Notes: a model not told the origin generated them from the letters alone. 12,669 nt of DNA from Ktedonobacter sp. (GCA_003450555.1 DMFQ01000089.1:24541-37209), one strand, 5' to 3'. Numbered from the stretch's first letter, positions 1-8,191 are shown. Numbers and translations: made by a program.

Positions 1-70
1 GCTATCTGTCATGATGCAAGCCATCCTAAAGCCTTTATGCCCTGGCCCCCCACGCCGCTCCAGTAACATC

Positions 71-1744
71 CTAGATGTCGGCCAGGACTGCACCGGTATT
101 GGCCGATGTTACCAGGGATGCGTAGCGGCGCAGCCACCTACTTTTGTTACGCACTTTGGGCGATTGAACCGTACTGAGGCGCTGCTGTATCTCCTCAGGA
201 GTCAGATCGACCTCGAGACGACGCTCGACCAGGTCTATGTTTATCAAATCCCCATTGATCAGGGCTGCGATAGGCCCACCTGCTGCAGCCTCAGGGGAGA
301 CGTGACCGATGCAGGCTCCGCGCGTACCGCCAGAGAAACGTCCATCGGTTATCAAAGCAACTTTATCCCCAAGGCCCATACCCATAATATTGGCGGTTGG
401 CGCCAGCATTTCTTGCATACCTGGTCCACCACGCGGACCTTCGTAGCGAATGACGACGACATCACCCTCCTTTACCTGTCCGTTCAGGATACCTGCACAG
501 GCCTCCTCTTGCGAATTATAGATACGAGCTGGGCCGCAATGCTTTATCATTGCAGGGCCTACCGCGCCAATTTTCACGACGGCGCCATCAGGCGCAAGAT
601 TGCCAAAGAGAATGGCAAGCCCTCCGCGCTCACTATGTGGATGTTCAACGGAGTGAATAACCTCGGGATCAGCGATCTGTGCATGAGCGATATTTTCACC
701 AAGTGTTTTGAGCGTGACGGTGGGGCGATCAAGGTCAAGCACACCGGGTTTCCTGGAAAGTTCTTTCAGGATGGCGCTGATACCACCGGCCCGGTCAACA
801 TCTTCCATATGCCAGTTGCCAGATGGGCTGACCTTACAGAGGTGGGGAGTACGCGCCGCGACCTCGTTGATACGTTCCAGGGAATACTCCACGCCTGCCT
901 CCCGTGCCAGAGCCAGCGTATGCAGGACTGTGTTCGTAGATCCGCCCATCGCCATATCAAGAGCGAAAGCATTATCGATGCTCTCCCTGTTGACGATCTG
1001 CCTGGGGGTGAGATTGGCTTCAAGCAGGCGCATGATTGTACGACCGGCTTCACGGGCAAGCTCTTTGCGAGCCTCGGTCGTTGCAAGGTACGAGCCGTTG
1101 CCAGGGAGAGCGAGACCGAGCGCCTCCATCAGGCAGTTCATGGAATTAGCGGTGAACATACCTGAGCAGGAACCGCAGGTAGGGCAGGCCTGCTGTTCCA
1201 ATTCCAGCAGTTCTTGATCATTGATTTTTCCTGCCTGATAGGCGCCTACGCCCTCGAAGACACTAATTAAGTCGATGGTACGCCCGTCGGCCAGTTTGCC
1301 CGCGGCCATTGGACCACCGCTGACGAAGATGGTCGGAATATCGATGCGCATAGCAGCCATGAGCATACCGGGCACAATTTTGTCGCAGTTGGGGATACAG
1401 ACCATTGCATCGAAGCGATGCGCCTCGACCATTGTCTCCACGCAGTCGGCAATCAATTCACGGCTGGGCAACGAATATTTCATGCCGATATGGCCCATGG
1501 CGATACCATCATCCACGCCAATAGTGTTAAATTCAAAGGGGACGCCCCCTGCCGCTCGAATGGCTTCTTTGACGAATTTGCCGAAGGCTTGCAAATGGAC
1601 ATGACCGGGCACGACATCCACATAGGAGTTACAGACGGCTATAAACGGTTTATTGAAGTCATTTTCTCCCACCACACCGGTTGCTCGCAATAGTCCCCGG
1701 TGTGGTGCTCGTTCAAAACCGAGCTTGATCTGATCAGAACGCAT
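71..1744 (-). CDS. ilvD: Dihydroxy-acid dehydratase
   Basis: Dehydrates 2,3-dihydroxy-isovalerate and 2,3-dihydroxy-3-methylvalerate to the 2-oxo acids, the third common step of valine and isoleucine synthesis; cytosolic Fe-S enzyme. The 557-aa length is normal for IlvD/Edd family members. Visible landmarks are the N-terminal RATG (20-23), AVCNSY with Cys38, VPGHVHL, PNCDK with Cys120 and Lys122, and [11 protein letters not shown] with Cys193, followed by MGGSTNT and near the C-terminus [10 protein letters not shown]. Cys120 and Cys193 fit the conserved cluster ligands. The position that is Cys in the TPC motif of some [2Fe-2S] relatives is Gly47 here, as in the VPGHVHL subgroup (E. coli and Bacillus style), so cluster type cannot be settled by eye. 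The start is the ATG at 1744, with an AAGGAG site 10 nt upstream that begins inside the ilvE TAA stop. Only 14 nt separate it from ilvE, so it is the last recognised cistron of the operon. Confidence 0.97.
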   Translation of the reverse strand: MRSDQIKLGFERAPHRGLLRATGVVGENDFNKPFIAVCNSYVDVVPGHVHLQAFGKFVKEAIRAAGGVPFEFNTIGVDDGIAMGHIGMKYSLPSRELIADCVETMVEAHRFDAMVCIPNCDKIVPGMLMAAMRIDIPTIFVSGGPMAAGKLADGRTIDLISVFEGVGAYQAGKINDQELLELEQQACPTCGSCSGMFTANSMNCLMEALGLALPGNGSYLATTEARKELAREAGRTIMRLLEANLTPRQIVNRESIDNAFALDMAMGGSTNTVLHTLALAREAGVEYSLERINEVAARTPHLCKVSPSGNWHMEDVDRAGGISAILKELSRKPGVLDLDRPTVTLKTLGENIAHAQIADPEVIHSVEHPHSERGGLAILFGNLAPDGAVVKIGAVGPAMIKHCGPARIYNSQEEACAGILNGQVKEGDVVVIRYEGPRGGPGMQEMLAPTANIMGMGLGDKVALITDGRFSGGTRGACIGHVSPEAAAGGPIAALINGDLINIDLVERRLEVDLTPEEIQQRLSTVQSPKVRNKSRWLRRYASLVTSANTGAVLADI

Positions 1745-1758
1745 ACAATAGGATCTCC

Positions 1759-2772
1759 TTAATAGACTGGAGTCACCCAGTCTCGATATTTATCGTTTTC
1801 GCCACGGCAGGCGGCAAGATAGAGTTCTTGTAGTTTCATAGTAAAGAGGCCGGGATTGCCGGTGCCAACCGAGCGACGGTCAACGCTGCTGACAGGCGAA
1901 ACCTGTACGCCTGTCCCACACAAGAATATCTCATCAGAGGCATACAGTTCTGTGCGGTCGATGCGCCTTTCCTCGACCACCATACCTAATTCGTCACGAA
2001 TGAGATCGATCAAGGCATTGCGTGTCACGCCTTCAAGGATATCCTCAGAGAGTGCGGGCGTGGCGAATTTGCCATTACGCAGGATGAACAGATTACATGA
2101 ACTGCCTTCAGAAACACTACCGTCGTGGGTCAGCAGGATCGCTTCGTCGAAACCAGCAGCGTTCGCGTCATCCACGGCTAGAGAGCTATTGATATAAGCT
2201 CCTGTAACCTTGGCGCGAATGGGCATGGCGTTACTGTTGGCACGTCTCCAGGAGGAAGTACACACGTTGAGACCAGCATTGATATCGACGTAATTGCCCA
2301 TGGCGAAAGTATAGATGGCAACGGCATCCTCGAGGGAAGTAAGCGTGAGTTTAATGGTGCGCGAAGCTTTGTAGGTCAGGGGGCGAACGTAAACATCCTG
2401 GTGGTAGCCGTGTTTGCGCACAAGCTCGACAGTAATACGACACAAATCATCCACGGTTTCCGCGGGTTTCATACGCAGGACGTTCCAGGAATCAGCCATC
2501 CGTTCATAATGTTCGCGCAGTTTGAGCAGGTAGAGTTGGTGGTGATCGGCATTCCAGTAGCCGCGTATACCTTCAAAGCAGGCTGTGCCATATTGAAGGG
2601 CATGGGTTGCCACGCTCACCTTCGCCTCGCTCATGGGTACTATGTGTCCTTCAAAGTAAGCAAAGCCCTCTTCAAGGCTGAGCACCGGTATTTTAGGCGA
2701 CTCTGCTTTAGATACATTACCATCTTGTTGCGGTATTGAAGTGTTCGTCTGGGTCAAGAGTTTGCTCCTCAT
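1759..2772 (-). CDS. ilvE: Branched-chain amino acid aminotransferase (class IV PLP enzyme)
   Basis: Transfers the amino group between glutamate and the 2-oxo acids of Val, Ile and Leu, the last step for all three. Fold-type IV features are visible: FEGHIVP and [20 protein letters not shown] (about 40-72), the PLP lysine Lys188 in [17 protein letters not shown] that supplies the pyridine-nitrogen glutamate, and GTGVQVSPV near the C-terminus. The conserved fold starts near residue 38, leaving a polar, probably disordered extension of about 35 residues. The start is uncertain. The ATG at 2772 has no Shine-Dalgarno, whereas an AGGAG inside codons 2-3 lies 7 nt before an in-frame TTG at 2757, which would give 332 aa. 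It follows leuA after 91 bp containing a strong stem-loop and is coupled tightly to ilvD downstream. D-amino-acid transaminase or ADC lyase are alternatives within the fold, but the EGIRGY motif and operon context favour BCAT. Confidence 0.94.
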   Translation of the reverse strand: MRSKLLTQTNTSIPQQDGNVSKAESPKIPVLSLEEGFAYFEGHIVPMSEAKVSVATHALQYGTACFEGIRGYWNADHHQLYLLKLREHYERMADSWNVLRMKPAETVDDLCRITVELVRKHGYHQDVYVRPLTYKASRTIKLTLTSLEDAVAIYTFAMGNYVDINAGLNVCTSSWRRANSNAMPIRAKVTGAYINSSLAVDDANAAGFDEAILLTHDGSVSEGSSCNLFILRNGKFATPALSEDILEGVTRNALIDLIRDELGMVVEERRIDRTELYASDEIFLCGTGVQVSPVSSVDRRSVGTGNPGLFTMKLQELYLAACRGENDKYRDWVTPVY

Positions 2773-2811
2773 TTAGGAAAACATGCAGTGTTTTTACAAT
2801 GGTGCGAATAG

Positions 2812-2851
2812 TGTGCATGGTGCGCCAGATTGTAGCGGCGCACTATGCACA
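2812..2851 (-). other. Intercistronic stem-loop between leuA and ilvE
   Basis: In transcript sense the arms GTGCATAGTGCGCC and GGCGCACCATGCAC pair over 14 positions with a single A/C mismatch. They enclose a 10-nt loop, and one more A-U pair lies outside. No U-run follows, so this is not a standard intrinsic terminator. A 3' stabilising or processing element that sets different mRNA levels for ilvBNC-leuA and ilvED is possible, as is a partially rho-dependent stop. It fills nearly half of the 91-bp gap. The structure is seen directly; its function is inferred. Confidence 0.6.
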
Positions 2852-2863
2852 TCGGATAAGAAA

Positions 2864-4042
2864 CTAAATGGCGGCAGGAGTTTCCATGCCACTTTCTACA
2901 ATGTAGAGCAGGTCTGAATCGCTGACGTGTTTCTTTTGATCGGCCATGGCAACAAAGCGGCGATAAGCTTGTTTCAGTTCTTCGGCGCTGAGTTTGTGGC
3001 CCAGTTGCCGTAAACGGGCATCGAGGCCGTGACGTCCAGAGTGTTTACCAAGCACCAGTTTGGTGTCGCCCCATCCGACCGATTGCGGCGTCATTATTTC
3101 ATAGGTCAGGCGGTTTTTGAGCATACCATCCTGGTGAATACCTGCTTCATGAGCGAAGGCGTTTGCCCCTACCACAGCTTTATTAGGCTGTACAGGAATA
3201 CCCGTCAGTTGGCTGACCAGTTGACTGGTGGGTAGAAACTCGCGTGTGTTTATACGAGTGCTGACGTTACCAAAGGCTTCTGGTCGGGTACAGAGCGCCA
3301 TAACAACTTCTTCCATGGCAGTATTGCCAGCGCGCTCACCAAGACCATTGACGGTCACCTCAACCTGTCGCGCCCCGGCATTGATAGCAGCGAGTGTGTT
3401 GGCAGTGCCCATACCCAGATCGTTGTGACAGTGGGCGCTCATAACGACCTCGTCGATACCAGGAACACGTTCGCGCAGATAGCGGAAAAGGCCTTCATAT
3501 TCATGAGGCAAGGTATAGCCAACGGTGTCAGGAATATTGAGAGTTGTCGCGCCAGCCTTGATCGCCGCTTCACAGACGCGGCAGAGATAATCCCATTCGC
3601 TACGAGTGGCATCCTCCGCTGAAAATTCGACGGTGGGGGAGAGGTTGCGCGCGTAGGCAACCATTCGTTTGACCTGTTGCAAGGCCTCTTCTTTGTCGAG
3701 TTTAAGTTTATGTTTAAGATGAATTTCAGAGGTAGCAATAAACACATGGAGCACAGGTCGATCAGCTTCTCTAATAGCTTCCCAGGCAGCGTCAATATCG
3801 CTGGCGTTAGCGCGGGCAAGCCCAGCGATAGCTACGTCACGTGTGCGGCGCGCAATTTCTTTGACCGCCATGAGATCGCCGGGTGAGGCAGCCGGGAATC
3901 CCGCCTCAATGATGTCCACATTGAGTCGCGCAAGCTGCTCGGCAATCTGAATCTTTTCCTCAGTGGTCATGGTGGCGCCGGGCGACTGTTCGCCATCGCG
4001 CAATGTCGTGTCAAAAATTCGAATTACATCAGGGTCTTTCAC
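2864..4042 (-). CDS. leuA: 2-isopropylmalate synthase lacking the C-terminal regulatory domain
   Basis: Condenses acetyl-CoA with 2-oxoisovalerate to 2-isopropylmalate, the first committed step of leucine synthesis. The TIM-barrel signatures are clear: [15 protein letters not shown] at the N-terminus, [21 protein letters not shown], the metal-binding [14 protein letters not shown], and [15 protein letters not shown], followed by the linker segment [13 protein letters not shown] and GKHSGRHG. The protein stops after HVSDSDLL and a short tail at about 392 aa. Classical LeuA proteins are about 510-560 aa and carry a LeuA_dimer domain that binds leucine; that domain is absent. The only downstream space is the 91-bp gap, so it was not lost to a frameshift. 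I place the start at the GTG at 4042, with GGAGG 9 nt upstream; an in-frame TTG at 4078 would add 12 residues and lacks a good site. The gap to ilvC is 42 bp. Homocitrate synthase is a less likely alternative. Confidence 0.92.
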   Translation of the reverse strand: MKDPDVIRIFDTTLRDGEQSPGATMTTEEKIQIAEQLARLNVDIIEAGFPAASPGDLMAVKEIARRTRDVAIAGLARANASDIDAAWEAIREADRPVLHVFIATSEIHLKHKLKLDKEEALQQVKRMVAYARNLSPTVEFSAEDATRSEWDYLCRVCEAAIKAGATTLNIPDTVGYTLPHEYEGLFRYLRERVPGIDEVVMSAHCHNDLGMGTANTLAAINAGARQVEVTVNGLGERAGNTAMEEVVMALCTRPEAFGNVSTRINTREFLPTSQLVSQLTGIPVQPNKAVVGANAFAHEAGIHQDGMLKNRLTYEIMTPQSVGWGDTKLVLGKHSGRHGLDARLRQLGHKLSAEELKQAYRRFVAMADQKKHVSDSDLLYIVESGMETPAAI

Positions 4043-4084
4043 GTTCTTTTTCCTCCATGAGATGTTAATGATACCCAAAAAAGG

Positions 4085-5113
4085 TTAATTTTTCGTTTCA
4101 GCAATTTCCGTTTTCTTATTTGGCGCGTTCAACCATGGCATCATCGCGCGCAATTCGCTGCCAACATGTTCAATCTGATGCTGGGCATTACTGCGGCGCA
4201 TGGCCTGGAAGCTAGGACGACCGGCCTGGTTTTCGAGAATCCAGCGTGAGGCAAACGTTCCATCCTGGATTTCGCGTAGAATCTTGCGCATTTCGTCACG
4301 AGTGTGTTCGTCGATGATGCGCGGTCCGGAGACATAATCGCCATATTCGGCGGTATCACTTATGGAGTAGCGCATATAGCTCATGCCACCCTGGTACATG
4401 AGGTCAACGATGAGCTTCATTTCGTGCATACATTCAAAGTAGGCAACTTCTGGCTGATAACCAGCCTCCACCAGTGTCTCGAAGCCAGCGCGAATAAGGG
4501 ACGTAATACCACCGCAGAGGACTGCCTGTTCTCCGAAAAGATCGGTCTCGGTCTCTTCCGCGATAGTCGTGTGCAGCACTCCCGCGCGGGTACAGCCGAT
4601 GGCACGGGCATAAGCCAGGGTCAAAGCTTCAGCGTTGCCAGTGGCGTCCTGATGAACAGCCCAGAGAGCAGGGACTCCAATGCCCTCGCTGAAGAGGCGA
4701 CGCAGCATGTGACCAGGGCTTTTAGGAGCCACCATGGCTACATCAATATCGTCAGGCGGGACAATTTGCGAATAGTGCAGGCTAAAACCATGGGCTGTCA
4801 TGAGCAATTTGCCAGGAGCCAGTGCAGGGCGAATATCACGTTCAAATACTTCGCGGTGATGCTGGTCGGGAATCAAGATCATGATGACATCAGCCTGCTC
4901 AGCCGCGTCAGCTGGCGACATGACCTGTAGGCCTTCGGCCTCCGCTTTGGCTCGACTCTTGCTGCTGGTCGGCAACCCGACGACGACATTACAGCCGTTA
5001 TCGTGCATGTTGAGAGCATGGGCGTGGCCCTGACTGCCGTAGCCGATGACGGCGATACGTTTTCCTTGCATAAGTTCCAGATTGGCGTCTGCATCGTAGT
5101 AGATGTTTGGCAT
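4085..5113 (-). CDS. ilvC: Ketol-acid reductoisomerase, class I
   Basis: Carries out Mg-dependent isomerisation and NAD(P)H reduction of acetolactate and acetohydroxybutyrate, the second common step to valine and isoleucine. At 342 aa it is a short (class I) enzyme. The Rossmann motif [10 protein letters not shown] lies at 24-33, His108 is in TAHGF, and Lys131 is in APKSPGH. The knotted C-terminal domain shows the metal ligands Asp191, Glu195, Glu227 and Glu231 (DLFGEQ and CMHEMK), and Ser252 lies in [11 protein letters not shown]. The cofactor-specificity loop reads [11 protein letters not shown] (46-56). Many relatives have GLR at its start, so the Pro48 is unusual, while the Ser-Lys-Ser that normally contacts the NADPH 2'-phosphate is retained. 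The start is the ATG at 5113, with AAGGAG about 11 nt upstream. It lies 49 bp after ilvN and 42 bp before leuA. Confidence 0.97.
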   Translation of the reverse strand: MPNIYYDADANLELMQGKRIAVIGYGSQGHAHALNMHDNGCNVVVGLPTSSKSRAKAEAEGLQVMSPADAAEQADVIMILIPDQHHREVFERDIRPALAPGKLLMTAHGFSLHYSQIVPPDDIDVAMVAPKSPGHMLRRLFSEGIGVPALWAVHQDATGNAEALTLAYARAIGCTRAGVLHTTIAEETETDLFGEQAVLCGGITSLIRAGFETLVEAGYQPEVAYFECMHEMKLIVDLMYQGGMSYMRYSISDTAEYGDYVSGPRIIDEHTRDEMRKILREIQDGTFASRWILENQAGRPSFQAMRRSNAQHQIEHVGSELRAMMPWLNAPNKKTEIAETKN

Positions 5114-5162
5114 GGGTAAGACTACTCCTTTGTTTGCTTTATCGTTTTACTACTATCGGGTC

Positions 5163-5711
5163 CTATGTGTTGGCGGTTCCACGGGTCATAGCCACACAGC
5201 CGGTGCGAGCGACTTCGCGAATGCCGTGTGCTTGTAACAGGGTAACCAGCTTATCTATTTTATCGGCGCTGCCCGTCACTTCAAGCGTGACCGTTTCGTG
5301 ATCTACATCCGCAGCATGGGCCCCGAAAAGATGACCAAGTTCAATAATTTCATTTTGATGCGCCGCTGTGCTGTTGACTTTAATAAGCGCCAGCTCTCGC
5401 GCAACGGCCTGTTCAAATGAAAGGTTGACGATATGTCGGACATCGACAATTTTGCGTAGCTGCTCCACCAGCTGTTCGACTCCCACTTCGGAGTCATTCA
5501 CAACAACCGTGATGCGCACCACGTTTGGCATTTCACTTCGTCCGATAGCGAACGTTTGCATGTTCGAGCGCCGACGGCGAAGAAGACCGATAATACGATC
5601 AAGCGCACCATGGCTGTCATCCACGAACAGAACCAGGATGTGTGTATGCCCACCATCCTGGGGGGCGTTTTCCTGGCCTGCTCGCTTTGGGGGAGCAACA
5701 TGTTTAGTCAT
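5163..5711 (-). CDS. ilvN: Acetolactate synthase small (regulatory) subunit
   Basis: Regulatory partner of IlvB: it raises catalytic activity and normally confers feedback inhibition by valine. It has 182 aa, close to the usual length. An N-terminal ACT domain starts at THILVLFVDD. SHGALDRIIGLL matches the Gly-Ala-Leu loop that contacts valine in IlvH/IlvN, and the conserved Asn of the YNIESL motif is kept in SNMQTF, which suggests that feedback binding could be retained. The C-terminal half contains ELALIKV and the ALS_ss_C-like segment through VARTGCVAMTRG. I chose the ATG at 5711, which overlaps the last 8 nt of ilvB and has GGAGGAAG about 9 nt upstream; an in-frame TTG at 5741 would add ten residues inside ilvB. 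The overlap suggests coupled synthesis of the two subunits. Confidence 0.95.
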   Translation of the reverse strand: MTKHVAPPKRAGQENAPQDGGHTHILVLFVDDSHGALDRIIGLLRRRRSNMQTFAIGRSEMPNVVRITVVVNDSEVGVEQLVEQLRKIVDVRHIVNLSFEQAVARELALIKVNSTAAHQNEIIELGHLFGAHAADVDHETVTLEVTGSADKIDKLVTLLQAHGIREVARTGCVAMTRGTANT

Positions 5712-7510
5712 GATTAGAATCTTCCTCCACACTTTCTTCAATCATACTGGTAATGCCGGAGCCAGGGGCCACCATGGGATAGACATTGGACTCTGACTCA
5801 ATCACAAAATCAATGATGACAGTGCCCTCCGTGATCATCGCCTTATGAATCGCAGCAGGCACATCTTCGCGGCGCGTAATACGCATGCCTGTCAGGCCGT
5901 AGGCGTCTGCCAACTTCACGTAGTCAGGGCCAGTGATGGGTGTCTCAGAGTAGTTGCGCGCGTGAAAGAACTGCTGCCATTGCCGTACCATACCAAGATA
6001 GCCATTGTTCATGATAGCGACCTTGACGGAGACGCCCTGCTGACGCAAGGTGGCCAGCTCCTGTATGTTCATCTGGATGCCACCATCACCCGCTACTGCC
6101 CAGACTGGCACATCTGGCATACCCATTTTGACGCCCATAGCGGCAGGAAGGGCAAAGCCCATGGTACCAAGCCCGCCTGAGGTGATATGGCTATTGGGGC
6201 GCGTCCATGTATAGTGACGCGCGGTCCACATCTGGTGTTGTCCAACGTCTGTGACAATGATCGCCTCTCCACCAGTCTCTGCGCGAATAGCTTCCAGGAT
6301 GGAGGTTGGATCGGGATACTGCTCATCGCGCTTAACTCTCCTAGTGCGCTCGGCATTCTCAGTTTCCCAGGAACGTATTTCGCTGATCCACGCCCGGTGA
6401 TCTCCAGGCTTAACCGCTGTAGTCAGAGCCGCAAGAGCAGCTTTCGCATCGGCGATAATCGGCACTGTAGCGACTTTGACTTTATGTATCTCCGAAGCGT
6501 CAATGTCTATATGAATAATGCGCGCCTTGGGAGCAAATTCACTGACTTTGCCTGTGACGCGATCATCGAAACGCAGGCCAACGGCGAATAGCACATCTGT
6601 TTCTCCTATAGCCTGGTTAACATGAGCAGGGCCATGCATTCCAGGCATGCCAAGGCTAAGCGGATGTGTAACAGGAAAGGCACTAATACCGAGCAATGTA
6701 GTAATCACAGGAATATTCGTTTTCTCAGCAAAGGCGCGTAATTCATTGTAGGCTTCAGATAGAATGACTCCATGCCCAGACATAATTATCGGACGTTGAG
6801 CCTTATTGATGATGTCTGCTGCCTGTTCTATTGCTGACGATGAGAGTTCTGGCTGGCGTGTCGCACGGAAATATTCAAGCGAGTTGACCGAGGCTAATGG
6901 GCGGTACAGCGTTTTATTTTGTAGGATGTCTTTGGGTACGTCAATTAATACGGGACCCGGCCTCCCGCCTTGAGCAAGCTTAAAGGCTTCGTGGACCGTA
7001 TCCGCCAGATCCTCGATATTTCGCACCAGGAAATTGTGCTTGGTAATGGGTTGTGTCACTCCAATAATATCCGTCTCCTGGAACGCGTCACGCCCCAATA
7101 AAAGATCGCGCTACCTGGCCAGTGATGGCAACGATGGGGGTTGAGTCCATGAAAGCGGTGGCAAGTCCGGTGACCAGGTTAGTGGCTCCAGGACCACTGG
7201 TAGCAACACAGACACCAGCCTTGCCAGTAGCTCGAGCATAGCCATCGGCGGCATGAGCTGCAGCCTGCTCATGTCGTACCAGTATATGGCGCAAAGATGG
7301 ATAGGAGGTGAGCGCATCATAGAATGGCATGATTGCCCCACCTGGATACCCATAAAGCAATTCCACGCCTTCACGAACCAGTGCCTCACAGAGAATCTGG
7401 CTTCCGCTTAGCTTACGTAGGTCTTCCACGCCTTGCTGATGCGTCACTTCAATTTGAGCTGATTGAGCACTTTGCTGTTGTTTTTGTGTCGCTGTTGCAG
7501 CAATAACCAT
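5704..7510 (-). CDS. ilvB: Acetolactate synthase large (catalytic) subunit, reading frame interrupted by a +1 shift
   Basis: ThDP-, FAD- and Mg-dependent condensation of pyruvate with pyruvate or 2-oxobutyrate, the first step of the Val/Ile pathway. The first part, 7510-7088, gives 140 aa with [14 protein letters not shown], the catalytic glutamate Glu81 in [15 protein letters not shown], and [10 protein letters not shown]. It ends in [16 protein letters not shown]. The second part, 7098-5704, resumes exactly where the family continues (GRDAFQETD) and contains the FAD-binding middle domain and the ThDP/Mg motif GDGGIQMN with MNNGYLGM. Removing one G from the GGGG run at 7093-7096 joins them into about 601 aa, a normal full length. 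The break lies inside the ThDP N-domain, not at a domain border, so two separate genes are unlikely. A sequencing or assembly indel, a true mutation or a programmed frameshift are all possible. The start is the ATG at 7510, with AAAGGAG about 9 nt upstream. It overlaps ilvN by 8 nt. Confidence 0.93.
7088..7098 (-). other. Frameshift site in ilvB
   Basis: In coding sense the sequence is ATT GGG GCG TGA C. Frame 0 stops at TGA, while moving +1 within GGGG gives ATT GGG CGT GAC, the residues I-G-R-D expected in the family. The quadruplet GGGG would let a glycine tRNA re-pair perfectly after a +1 slip, and TGA-C is a weak stop context. A homopolymer indel is the simpler reading. Confidence 0.85.
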
Positions 7511-7543
7511 GAACGATGACTCCTTTAGGATGATAAAAAGACA

Positions 7544-7583
7544 ATAAAAAAACGAGAACCACCCGAACCGGGAGGTCCTCGTT
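7544..7583 (-). terminator. Strong intrinsic terminator / likely attenuator upstream of ilvB
   Basis: The transcript arms AACGAGGACC and GGUUCUCGUU pair over 10 bp including one G-U. Above them are a U/U mismatch and a further CCCG/CGGG stem with a GUU loop, and a run of seven U follows. The last three features make it a textbook rho-independent terminator. It lies 39 bp after the stop of the small membrane ORF and ends about 35 bp before the ilvB ATG. This leaves little room for a separate ilvB promoter, so conditional read-through (attenuation) is likely. No T-box consensus and no start codon for a short leader peptide were seen between 7584 and 7621. Confidence 0.85.
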
Positions 7584-7621
7584 AGGTTACCTTCTTTGGA
7601 TTGGTCGCTTCGTTGCTTCCT

Positions 7622-7897
7622 TTAATCTCCCTGTGAAATGCTTTGGGTTAACCCTGTGATAAGCCCTACCAGACCTCCAAGTCCAGTAAGGCCGCTAAGG
7701 TTAAGGATTCCAAGCACCACGAGGAGAAGGGTGAGCATACGAGCAACTAAAGAAACCGACGTGAATACGCCGGTTCCAATAATGATGATAGATGCAGCAG
7801 CCATACACATTCCGTGCATGGTAGAAGACATACGTTTCGCGCGGTCCTGGCCAGCGACCATTGCTGGCTGTGCTACTGCGCTCGACATTGCCGACAT
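7622..7897 (-). CDS. Small two-helix membrane protein of unknown function
   Basis: I do not recognise this 91-aa protein. A polar N-terminus of about 28 residues is followed by a first hydrophobic segment (about 29-52, containing an Ile4 run) and a second (about 54-84) rich in Leu and Gly (LTLLLVVLGILNLSGL), ending in SQGD. Two transmembrane helices are likely. Ile, Leu and Val make up about 31% of residues. The start is the ATG at 7897, with GGAG 7 nt upstream. A good promoter lies about 130 nt before it, so it is probably expressed, and it is the first ORF on the strand leading to ilvB, separated from it by an intrinsic terminator. It may be an independent short gene or an unusually long translated leader whose Ile/Leu/Val codons matter for ilv control; the second idea is speculation. 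Confidence 0.68.
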   Translation of the reverse strand: MSAMSSAVAQPAMVAGQDRAKRMSSTMHGMCMAAASIIIIGTGVFTSVSLVARMLTLLLVVLGILNLSGLTGLGGLVGLITGLTQSISQGD

Positions 7898-8027
7898 GAA
7901 ATTACTCCGTCCAAAACAATACTACTGCTTTATCAAGTTTGATTTTGCTATAAGGAAAGGTCTCAAGCGAGGAATTCGACAGCAACCTTGCTGGAGTTCA
8001 CACTCAGATGAGAGGTCTTAACTGTTA
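7898..8027 (-). promoter_or_regulatory. Structured 5' leader of the small ORF
   Basis: No gene is seen here. In transcript sense it holds a CAGCA-AGGT-TGCTG hairpin (7980-7993) and an ATCAA-AC-TTGAT palindrome (7932-7943). I could not match it to a known riboswitch or to T-box stem I; its role is unknown. Confidence 0.3.
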
Positions 8028-8033
8028 CAAGAA

Positions 8034-8063
8034 AGCATACACGACTTATCGCCCTTTTGTCAA
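8034..8063 (-). promoter_or_regulatory. Sigma70-type promoter for the small membrane ORF and possibly the ilv operon
   Basis: A perfect -35 TTGACA (8058-8063) and a -10 TATGCT (8034-8039; 4 of 6 consensus bases) are separated by 18 bp. Predicted transcription starts near 8027, giving a 5' leader of about 130 nt. Immediately upstream, in transcript sense, is TTGACCCATTTTTGGGC: a second TTGAC and a CCCA-TTTT-TGGG palindrome that could be an operator. Confidence 0.65.
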
Positions 8064-8115
8064 GCCCAAAAATGGGTCAAATGACACTCTACCATTGAGA
8101 AATTTTAGCGGTATA

Positions 8116-8150
8116 CTACTGTTGTTCAGTAGAACATAATCGTTTATAGC
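8116..8150 (+). promoter_or_regulatory. Weak candidate promoter with an overlapping inverted repeat
   Basis: For the plus-strand membrane protein the best candidate is TTGTTC (8122-8127), 17 bp, TATAGC (8145-8150), matching 3 and 4 consensus bases. A perfect inverted repeat CTACTG-N5-CAGTAG (8116-8132) covers its -35 element. Low confidence because both hexamers are weak. Confidence 0.3.
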
Positions 8151-8174
8151 ACTTATTGTGAGTGTTTATTCTTT

Positions 8175-8191
8175 GTTGATAACTCATCAAC
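8175..8191. repeat. Inverted repeat GTTGAT-N5-ATCAAC, possible operator
   Basis: Perfect 6-bp arms flank AACTC, 41 bp before the start of the membrane protein gene. It has the same arm and spacer lengths as the repeat at 8116-8132 but a different sequence. It could be a repressor site or an mRNA hairpin; nothing here decides. Confidence 0.35.

Noticed and set aside
11..1165. 384-codon plus-strand ORF
   Set aside because: It lies fully antisense to ilvD, whose product is conserved along its whole length. The translation has no recognisable family features and no ribosome site was seen.
4304..4930. 208-codon plus-strand ORF
   Set aside because: Antisense shadow of ilvC, with no domain or start signal.
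7088..7510. Separate small gene for the ilvB N-terminal part
   Set aside because: The break falls inside the ThDP-binding N-domain, and the two frames join seamlessly after removing one G.
7551..7583. T-box riboswitch, suggested by a GGGUGGUUCUCG stretch in transcript sense
   Set aside because: The stretch sits in the 3' arm of the terminator, whereas a T-box motif must lie upstream in the antiterminator. The ACCGCG part is absent and the gap to the upstream ORF is too short for stem I.
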